Assembly (NCBI GenBank): GCA_030642585.1
Contig: DAOWNN010000046.1
Span: forward strand, 1-10,495
DNA from: Bacteroidota bacterium
GTDB lineage: Bacteria > Bacteroidota > Bacteroidia > Bacteroidales > VadinHA17
Length of the DNA stretch: 10,495 nt
Reading direction: 5' to 3'
In this document: positions 1-5,146 of the stretch, in pieces
Layout of the letters: the number at the start of each line of letters is the position of its first letter
How positions within the stretch are numbered: position 1 is the first letter of the stretch
The notes under the pieces: model-generated
The model's input: only the letters and a program-made list of their open reading frames with translations
What the model was told of the DNA's origin: nothing
Database searches by the model: none
Translations under genes and position numbers: made by a program

Positions 1-2
1 AT

Positions 3-68
3 TGCTCAGTGGTGATTGGTCCCAAGGTGAAAAAATTCAGAAAGAAATACGGGGATATGATAAAATGA
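3..68 (+). CDS. C-terminal end of an unidentified protein (partial, cut by left edge)
   Basis: Reading from base 3 gives 21 codons ending in TGA at 66-68, with the peptide CSVVIGPKVKKFRKKYGDMI plus a final Lys. The composition (hydrophobic strand, then a basic amphipathic tail) looks like a real protein end rather than repeat sequence, but it is too short to assign to a family. It points the same way as the two genes that follow, so it may belong to the same cluster. Its stop codon is also the first TGA of the 9-bp tandem repeat that follows. A second open reading (frame 2, to 164) runs through the repeats and is judged spurious. Confidence 0.45.
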   Translation, partial: CSVVIGPKVKKFRKKYGDMIK

Positions 69-156
69 CTAAAGTGACTAAAGTGACTAAAATGACTAAA
101 GCCTGGAATAGAGGGGGAGGCTTTGGACTTTTGACTTTTGGACCCCCTTGGACTTC
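65..156. repeat. Intergenic element: four 9-bp tandem units facing an inverted CTTTGGACTT-type arm
   Basis: Four consecutive 9-mers of form (A/G)TGACTAAA occupy 65-73, 74-82, 83-91 and 92-100. After a short spacer, 121-156 carries related words in the opposite orientation (CTTTGGACTT, TTGACTTTTGG, CTTGGACTT). The inner junction forms a perfect 7-bp stem, AAAGCCT (98-104) with AGGCTTT (118-124), and a 13-nt loop. The arrangement is arm, spacer, inverted arm, placed directly at a stop codon. The same design and words recur at 3600-3867. It could act as a terminator or be a degenerate mobile repeat; the sequence does not decide which. Confidence 0.6.
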
Positions 157-178
157 CATTTGAATTTCTATATCTTTA
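148..178 (+). promoter_or_regulatory. Candidate Bacteroidota-type promoter for the DUF6599/DUF362 genes
   Basis: TTG at 148-150 is followed after 20 bp by TATCTTTA (171-178), which differs from the Bacteroidota -7 consensus TAnnTTTG only in its last base. Transcription would start about 16 nt before the ATG at 201. A 7-bp dyad, TTTAGAT (175-181) and ATCTAAA (188-194) with a 6-nt loop, overlaps the end of this box and could be an operator, though AT-rich dyads arise easily by chance. The -33 element lies inside the repeat arm. Confidence 0.3.
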
Positions 179-200
179 GATAAAATAATCTAAAATAGAA

Positions 201-1100
201 ATGTTTTATTTGTATTTTATTCAATTATTCTTAATTCTTTCAGGCCAACAAATGGATACTAAAGAACCCGATCTTTCACAGTTATTACCCTTGTCTATAA
301 CTGGATGGGAAAAGACTGAAAACGATAGCTACTACAATGAGGAAAGCTTATTCAATTATATTAATGGGGGAGCTGAGCTTTATATTTCCTATGGATTTAA
401 TAATGTAATAAGCCGGCGGTACAGTAGGAATGGTAATTCCCAAATAGCTGTTGAGATATTTGATATGGGAAATAGCATTAATGCCTATGGAGTATTTACT
501 CATGTTCGTGAGGAAATGGATGAAAGCTATGGACAGGGTTCCCAATTATATGAGGATGCTATTCTGTTTTGGAAATACAGGTATTATGTTTCTGTTGTAA
601 GCCTGGATGGATCTGAAGATGCACAACTGACAATTAAAAATATTGCAGAATATATAGATGATTCCATTTCTGAAACCGGGGAATTGCCAGGAGTACTGAG
701 GGTTATTCCAGAAAGAGGACTGGTAGATGAAAGCGTTCTCTACTTCCATCACCCGGCATGGATAAATTCTCTTTACTATATTTCTGATGAGAATATTCTG
801 AACATAGACAATCAGACCGGGTGCATACTTGCCAGATATGGGGATAAGAAAGATAGATCATATCTTCTTGCCATCCGGTATTCTACAATTGAGGATGCAA
901 AACGGGCTTTCAATCAGTTTTATAAGGTGTTTTCTGAGGAGAAGGATAGCCCTGGTCTTTCGCTAATGGAAGATGGAACATGGATAGCATATACCAGGCA
1001 TCACCGATATTTTTTTGGAGTGTTTCATGCATCATCTGAAATTCTGGCAAAAGATCTTCTTCAGGAGACAATAGACAGAATAGATTCACAAGGCCTGTAA
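201..1100 (+). CDS. DUF6599-family exported protein
   Basis: 299 residues. The hydrophobic N-terminus (about residues 2-14, FYLYFIQLFLILS) reads as a short signal peptide, so the protein is probably exported. The signature region is LFNYINGGAELYISYGF at 50-66, followed by VEIFDMGNSINAYGVF at 84-99, which I recognise as the DUF6599 pattern of Bacteroidota and other environmental bacteria; the C-terminal part has a second beta-rich segment ending near HHRYFFGVF. No catalytic motif is visible and the biochemical function is unknown. ATG 201 is the first possible start, because an in-frame TAA lies at 186-188; Met18 is an alternative that would remove the signal peptide. The Tat-signal DUF362 gene starts 22 bp downstream, so the two are probably co-transcribed and may act together in the envelope. 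Confidence 0.75.
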   Translation: MFYLYFIQLFLILSGQQMDTKEPDLSQLLPLSITGWEKTENDSYYNEESLFNYINGGAELYISYGFNNVISRRYSRNGNSQIAVEIFDMGNSINAYGVFTHVREEMDESYGQGSQLYEDAILFWKYRYYVSVVSLDGSEDAQLTIKNIAEYIDDSISETGELPGVLRVIPERGLVDESVLYFHHPAWINSLYYISDENILNIDNQTGCILARYGDKKDRSYLLAIRYSTIEDAKRAFNQFYKVFSEEKDSPGLSLMEDGTWIAYTRHHRYFFGVFHASSEILAKDLLQETIDRIDSQGL

Positions 1101-1122
1101 ACAACATTAATATCAGTAAATC

Positions 1123-2016
1123 ATGCTTAAGAAAATCACAAGACGAAGTTTGTTGAAAAAGTCAGCTTTGGCTACCGCCGCCGGAGCTCTCTACCTAAAT
1201 TTCCCATATCCTTTATTTGGTAATGGGTCCGGACAAAAAACCCCGGTAGTATTGATCCGTGACGAGAATGTTATGGATGAATCCAGGAAATTCAATCCCG
1301 GGGTAATGAAAGAAATGCTCAATCAGGCATTGATAAGATTAACAAAAACAAAGAATGCCGGGGAAGCCTGGAAAAAGCTAATTAATCCTGAAGATGTTGT
1401 AGGGATAAAATCAAATGTATGGAATTACCTTCCAACTCCAAAGGAACTTGAGATGGCAATAAAAGAAGGGGTTATGAGTGCAGGTGTGCCTGAAGAACGC
1501 TTGAGCATTAGGGATCGTGGCCTTTTGGACGATCCTGTTTTTACCGGGGGTACAGCCTTGATCAATGTACGTCCCATGCGTACCCATGATTGGTCAGGTG
1601 TTGGCTCTTTGATTAAGAACTATATTACTTTTGTCCGAAAACCATCTATGTATCATCCAGATACTTGTGCTGATCTGGCTACACTTTGGAAACTTCCGTT
1701 TGTGGAAGGAAAAACAAGGCTGAATATCCTGGTGATGATGACACCTTTATTCAACGGTGTAGGACCCCATCATTACAACAAAAAGTATACATGGGAATAC
1801 AAGGGCTTGCTGGTAGGCTTCGATCCCGTTGCAGTGGATTCAGTCGGGATTCGGATACTTCAGGAAAAACGGAGAGAATTTTTTGATGAAGATCGTCCAA
1901 TTAAGCCACCTGTAAAACACATTTTTCTTGCTGACACCAGGCATCATCTCGGCACTGCAGATCCGGCTAAAATTGATCTTATAAAGCTGGGTTGGGACAA
2001 AGATATTCTTGTTTAA
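1123..2016 (+). CDS. Tat-exported DUF362 domain protein
   Basis: 297 residues. The N-terminus carries a twin-arginine motif, T6-R7-R8-S9-L10-L11-K12, then a small-residue hydrophobic stretch (14-26), so it should be exported folded by the Tat pathway, usually a sign of a bound cofactor. DUF362 features are visible: ALINVRPMRTH at 145-155, GVGSLIKN at 159-166 and DPVAVDSVG at 234-242, corresponding to the family's 'LINLPVLKTH', 'TGALKN' and 'DPVALDAVG' patterns. Many DUF362 proteins also carry ferredoxin-like cysteine clusters; this one has none, so any metal or electron-transfer role would need a partner. The reaction is not known. It follows the DUF6599 gene by 22 bp in the same direction and converges on the AmmeMemo pair. 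Family assignment is good; function is open. Confidence 0.8.
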   Translation: MLKKITRRSLLKKSALATAAGALYLNFPYPLFGNGSGQKTPVVLIRDENVMDESRKFNPGVMKEMLNQALIRLTKTKNAGEAWKKLINPEDVVGIKSNVWNYLPTPKELEMAIKEGVMSAGVPEERLSIRDRGLLDDPVFTGGTALINVRPMRTHDWSGVGSLIKNYITFVRKPSMYHPDTCADLATLWKLPFVEGKTRLNILVMMTPLFNGVGPHHYNKKYTWEYKGLLVGFDPVAVDSVGIRILQEKRREFFDEDRPIKPPVKHIFLADTRHHLGTADPAKIDLIKLGWDKDILV

Positions 2017-2031
2017 GAGCTGAGAAAACAC

Positions 2032-2106
2032 TTATTGAGATTCACGTATATACTGGAGTACCTCTGAAGCTATCTCTTCAATGGGCTTATTGGTTACATT
2101 TATAAC
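2032..2106 (-). pseudogene. Relic of the C-terminus of a PEP-synthase-regulatory kinase/pyrophosphorylase-like gene
   Basis: On the minus strand, 2106 down to 2032 reads VINVTNKPIEEIASEVLQYI followed by RESQ and a TAA stop (2032-2034). This resembles the C-terminal 'VIDVTNKxIEETAxxIL' end of the DUF299 (PpsR/YqfL-type) bifunctional kinase/pyrophosphorylases that regulate PEP synthase or pyruvate phosphate dikinase. In this frame there is a stop at 2128-2130, and the preceding DNA is AMMECR1 in another frame, so the rest of the gene is absent. The match starts almost exactly at the AMMECR1 stop (2100-2102), as expected if an older gene was replaced or deleted up to this point. The protein-like character is convincing; the family name is an inference from about 24 residues. 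Confidence 0.45.
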
Positions 2107-2672
2107 AGACCCAGCTTCATTTCCTTTTCAGAAAAAACCTCTGCTTCATAGGTGTAGATTGTCGCTTCTTTCCATCCTTCCCAGCCTATCCCGGCTTTGT
2201 CTCTGGCACAACGACCAAGAAATTCCTCAATATCCCAACCGGTCGTCAGGGCTACCTGTGGTAAAAATGTTCCTGAGTGGTGATCTTTGCTAATGTAAAT
2301 TCCATGTTTCCCCAATTCAATTTCATCAATGGTTTCAATTTCTTTCATAGGACTAAGAACTGAAATTTCAATATCCGTATCTTTCAATTCATCCTCACTT
2401 AAGGGAGAGAACCTATAATCTCTTGTAGCAGCAGAGATAACCATCTCTTTTATGAGTTTGTGAAGTGGAGTTACTGCTTTAAAGCTGCCCATGCATCCCC
2501 GTAATTTCCCATCCGATATACAATGCAGGCTCACAAAGGCTCCGGTAGCTTGTTGAAGTATTAAAGGGACAGCAGACTCATCAATGGTTTTATCTATGTT
2601 CCCGGCAATTTTATAATTCAGAGAATCCCTGGCTATGGTTAACAAGCTTAATTTATCTTCTTTACTTAACAT
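2100..2672 (-). CDS. amrA: AmmeMemoRadiSam system protein A (AMMECR1 domain)
   Basis: 190 residues, a normal length for a stand-alone AMMECR1 domain. Diagnostic motifs are LRGCMG at 57-62 (the LRGCIG signature with the invariant Cys60), AATRDYRFSPL at 81-91, ISVLSP at 103-108 and TFLPQVA at 135-141, then a tryptophan-rich C-terminal part. There is no signal peptide, so it is cytosolic. Bacterial and archaeal AMMECR1 proteins occur with a Memo-like protein and a radical SAM enzyme (AmmeMemoRadiSam system), whose joint reaction is not established. The Memo-like gene lies immediately upstream, separated by 15 bp, which indicates an operon. The radical SAM member is not in this window. The TAA stop at 2100-2102 abuts a foreign-looking coding relic in another frame. 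Confidence 0.9.
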   Translation of the reverse strand: MLSKEDKLSLLTIARDSLNYKIAGNIDKTIDESAVPLILQQATGAFVSLHCISDGKLRGCMGSFKAVTPLHKLIKEMVISAATRDYRFSPLSEDELKDTDIEISVLSPMKEIETIDEIELGKHGIYISKDHHSGTFLPQVALTTGWDIEEFLGRCARDKAGIGWEGWKEATIYTYEAEVFSEKEMKLGLL

Positions 2673-2687
2673 AGCATTGAAGGATTT

Positions 2688-3548
2688 TTATTTTTCACTA
2701 AGAATCATAGAAACATAGCCAACCACACGGCTTTTATCACTGTAATGAGAATCTCCTGAATTCAGATATTGAACTTTTGTAAACTCAAGCTCTCTTTCCA
2801 TTTCAGCCAGGTATAGAATACATATTACTGAAGTCCAGCCACACATGCTTGTAAGTAAATTTGGAATTTCTGAATTCTTCTTTATCGCTTTCTGCAGTTT
2901 GTCGGGAGATCCTGTTTCTATTGCCTCTATCATATATCCATCAGCTTCAAGGGCATTATTGTAATTTGGGTAATGAGAAAGGTCGGTACTTATAACAAAC
3001 AGGTTTTTTTCTGTAAAATAGGGTCGAAGGGCTTTTGAAATTTCTTTAGCCTTGTCAGGGTTTTGTGTCCCCAGCACAATTGGGACTATTCTCATTGTTT
3101 TCTTCATCCAGTATTGAAGAAATGGTAACTGTACTTCAAGTGAATGCTCACTGGAATGTGCGTCGTTATGAAATGTGAAACAATCGTGATCAGCTATCAA
3201 TTTTTCGGCTAATTCACAATCCACTTCCACTTCTCCAAGAGGTGTGAAATAGTTCCCTTTACTATAGACAGATGCCCCATTAAAACTAACATGATGGCTT
3301 GAACCTATCAAGAAGATGTGATCATATTCAGCATCACGGCTCAATTGTTTAAATCCCGATGCAGCCACCTGCCCGGAATATACATAGCCTGCATGGGGGG
3401 AAATGACTGCCCTGATATTTCTTTCCTGGTCAGGAGAAACGGCTTGTTCAAAAAGCTTTTTCAGAATGTCTTGCAACTCTTCGGGGTCAGAGCTATAGAA
3501 GCTTCCCGCCACGACAGGCATACGATTTAAAGTTTTAGACTCATCCAT
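2688..3548 (-). CDS. amrB: AmmeMemoRadiSam system protein B (Memo-like)
   Basis: 286 residues covering the whole MEMO1 fold, which resembles class III extradiol dioxygenases and LigB. The conserved metal-site elements are in order: PHAGYVYSG at 51-59 (His52), GSSHH at 82-86 (His85/His86), the EHSLEVQLPFLQ helix at 134-145, STDLSHY at 187-193 (His192), and a conserved MCGW at 235-238 (Cys236). Human MEMO1 uses equivalent histidines and this cysteine to bind metal. No signal peptide, so cytosolic. It is the first gene of a two-gene operon with AMMECR1 (15-bp gap). The start ATG at 3548 gives the usual short lead (MDESKTLNRMPVVAGSFYSSD). Substrate and product are unknown for the bacterial proteins. 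Confidence 0.92.
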   Translation of the reverse strand: MDESKTLNRMPVVAGSFYSSDPEELQDILKKLFEQAVSPDQERNIRAVISPHAGYVYSGQVAASGFKQLSRDAEYDHIFLIGSSHHVSFNGASVYSKGNYFTPLGEVEVDCELAEKLIADHDCFTFHNDAHSSEHSLEVQLPFLQYWMKKTMRIVPIVLGTQNPDKAKEISKALRPYFTEKNLFVISTDLSHYPNYNNALEADGYMIEAIETGSPDKLQKAIKKNSEIPNLLTSMCGWTSVICILYLAEMERELEFTKVQYLNSGDSHYSDKSRVVGYVSMILSEK

Positions 3549-3574
3549 AAATATAATACTAATCAGATTTCATA

Positions 3575-3604
3575 TAAATTTAGGAAATATTCGATCAAGG
3601 TCAA
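3575..3604 (-). promoter_or_regulatory. Weak candidate promoter for the Memo/AMMECR1 operon
   Basis: Read on the minus strand, TTG (3602-3604) is followed after 19 bp by TAAATTTA (3575-3582), one base from the Bacteroidota TAnnTTTG -7 box. It lies 26 bp before the start codon at 3548. In AT-rich DNA a match of this quality can occur by chance. Confidence 0.25.
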
Positions 3605-3867
3605 AAGACTAAATATAAAAGGTCTAAAAGTCCAGGAGTCTAAAGGTCAAAAAGTAAGAGAAAACTTATCAGTTAGGAGTCAGGCATAAGAAATTTGAAC
3701 ATGAGTTTATCCTATCTCAAACATTGTTTCAGGTACCAACACTTAAAGCTATGCCTACCAGTAGGTAGGGTACTGTGGACTCATTGACGATAAATTTCAG
3801 GATCAAGGATATGGAAGGTTTTCCCAGCCTTTACTTTAGACTTTGGACTTTTAGACCTTTAGACCTT
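3600..3867. repeat. Intergenic inverted-repeat element with GTCTAAAAG-type arms
   Basis: The left arm (3600-3656) repeats variants of GTCTAAAAG in the forward direction; the right arm (3832-3867) repeats the complementary words (CTTTAGAC, CTTTGGACTT, TTAGACC). Within them, AAAGGTCTAAAAGTCCA (3618-3634) and 3844-3860 form a perfect 17-bp inverted repeat with about 209 bp between. The right arm starts 4 bp beyond the pfk stop codon, and read from pfk it is a tandem of GGTCTAAA-type units followed by GGCTGGGAA. This closely parallels the 65-156 element, where the tandem units also begin at a stop codon and are followed by GCCTGGAA. Confidence 0.65.
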
Positions 3868-3870
3868 CTT

Positions 3871-4992
3871 CTAGTCTCCAAGGCAGGTACCTACTTCTCT
3901 GGCACTTCTTAACCAGGCATGGTCAGGGGGAACAAGTTTGAGTTTCCCAATTACCTTTTCAAGTGGTACCGGTATAGTTTCATCTCCATTAACAGCGACC
4001 ATATTACCATATTTTCCTTCATGGATATAATCGGCACAGGCTGTTCCAAGGCATGTGGCCAGCAAACGGTCTGCTGCCGAAGGAGAACCCCCTCGCTGCA
4101 GGTGTCCCAATATTGTTAGCCTTGATTCAAGTCCTGTCAATTTTTCAAGTTCCTTTGCAAGAAATGCCGTATTCCCGGTACATTTATTATCCAGGGCTTT
4201 TAAATGCTTTTTGAGTTTTATTTTCTGCTTTTTATCATCTGTAGCCTGCATTTCCTTCTTGGCTTTTTTGATTTTATTATATGCCTCATGGGTAAGTGCC
4301 CCTTCTGCAACGGCAACTATACTGAAAGGTTTCCCACTTCTACTTCGATTCATAATAGAATCAGCCACAATATTCAAATCATAGGGGATTTCAGGAATCA
4401 AAATTACATCGGCACCACCTGATACGCCAGCCCCTAGAGCCAGCCAGCCTGCCCGGTGTCCCATTATCTCCACAACAATTATCCTGTGGTGACTATGGGC
4501 TGTGCTATGAAGACGATCAATAGCATCAACAGCAATACCTAGAGCAGTATCAAAGCCAAAGGTACGATCGGTCATTGCAACATCGTTATCTATAGTTTTG
4601 GGAAGGGTAATTATGTTAAGTCCCCTTTTTGCCAGATGATAAGCATTCTTTTGTGTACCACCTCCACCAAGGCAGATCAGGCAATCCAGATGATTTTTGT
4701 GATAATTATCTACAATTACATCTGTCATATCCATGATCTTTCCGCCTACCATCATCTTATATGGTTTATCCCGGCTGGTTCCAAGTATTGTGCCCCCGGT
4801 TGTGAGAATTCCTGATAGAGTGTTACTATTTAAAGGCATTATCCGGTTTTCCATAAGTCCTCTGAAACCATCCAGAAAACCAACTATTTGCATTCCATAT
4901 TTATTTATACAGGCTTTTCCAATTCCCCTTATTGCTGAATTTAAACCAGGCGTATCACCCCCGGATGTAAGTATTCCAATATATTTTTTCAT
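3871..4992 (-). CDS. pfkA: 6-phosphofructokinase (PfkA family) with atypical phosphoryl-donor motif
   Basis: 373 residues, longer than the roughly 320-residue E. coli type. It phosphorylates fructose 6-phosphate to fructose 1,6-bisphosphate, the committed glycolytic step, in the cytosol. Motifs in order: TSGGDTPGLN at 9-18, LGTSRDKPY at 70-78 (substrate Arg), GGGGTQKN at 109-116, PKTIDND at 131-137 (catalytic base Asp135), MGHRAGWLAL at 177-186, PEIP at 200-203, AEGA at 229-232 and GHLQRGGSP at 296-304. Against E. coli, the Mg-binding Asp103 position is Gly111, position 104 is Gly112 (ATP type), and position 124 is Lys132 (usual in PPi-type and group III enzymes). A lysine-rich insert spans about 239-265. 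ATP is the more likely donor, but PPi use cannot be excluded from sequence alone. ATG 4992 begins the family N-terminus exactly (MKKYIGILTSGGD). It is transcribed divergently from the SLC13 gene. Confidence 0.92.
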   Translation of the reverse strand: MKKYIGILTSGGDTPGLNSAIRGIGKACINKYGMQIVGFLDGFRGLMENRIMPLNSNTLSGILTTGGTILGTSRDKPYKMMVGGKIMDMTDVIVDNYHKNHLDCLICLGGGGTQKNAYHLAKRGLNIITLPKTIDNDVAMTDRTFGFDTALGIAVDAIDRLHSTAHSHHRIIVVEIMGHRAGWLALGAGVSGGADVILIPEIPYDLNIVADSIMNRSRSGKPFSIVAVAEGALTHEAYNKIKKAKKEMQATDDKKQKIKLKKHLKALDNKCTGNTAFLAKELEKLTGLESRLTILGHLQRGGSPSAADRLLATCLGTACADYIHEGKYGNMVAVNGDETIPVPLEKVIGKLKLVPPDHAWLRSAREVGTCLGD

Positions 4993-5019
4993 CTTTTTTA
5001 CTTCAATTTTCTTTCAATT

Positions 5020-5050
5020 CAAAAGTAGTTCAAAATTGCGGATTCAACAA
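5020..5050 (-). promoter_or_regulatory. Candidate promoter for pfk (Bacteroidota type)
   Basis: On the minus strand TTG (5048-5050) is followed after 20 bp by TACTTTTG (5020-5027), a full match to TAnnTTTG. The box is 27 bp before the pfk ATG, giving a leader of roughly 20 nt. For the divergent transporter, the best forward candidate is TAGGTTTT (5081-5088), but its TTG is 23 bp away, so it is weak and not listed separately. Confidence 0.45.
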
Positions 5051-5146
5051 TGCTTTGTTTTTCATCAAAATAAACTAACTTAGGTTTTTCTTAAAATTAA
5101 CACCAATTCCTCACTCAATTTATTATTCAATAAGTTCCTGGTATTA

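Larger units (their letters stand above)
3549..3870. other. 322-bp intergenic region between the Memo-like gene and pfk, no gene seen
   Basis: This gap lies upstream of the Memo-like gene and downstream of pfk, both on the minus strand. No open frame in it looks coding. It holds a weak promoter for the Memo/AMMECR1 pair at its left end, GTCTAAAAG-type repeat arms near both ends, and a small dyad CCTACC/GGTAGG (3754-3759 with 3764-3769) near the middle. KpnI-like GGTACC words occur near 3732 and just inside pfk. Confidence 0.6.

Noticed and set aside
65..100. Possible CRISPR-like array
   Set aside because: The 9-bp units are directly adjacent, with no spacers and no cas genes; it is a simple tandem repeat.
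2..164. Open frame through the left-edge repeats (53 codons with MTKVTKVTKMTK)
   Set aside because: It is a low-complexity translation of the 9-bp tandem repeat and inverted arm. The frame ending at 68 looks far more like protein.
2017..2099. Possible bidirectional terminator between the convergent DUF362 and AMMECR1 genes
   Set aside because: No GC-rich hairpin with a T tract is present; the space is mostly filled by the coding relic.
4733..5083. 116-codon plus-strand frame over the pfk 5' end and its promoter
   Set aside because: Shadow of pfk; composition follows the antisense of conserved motifs.
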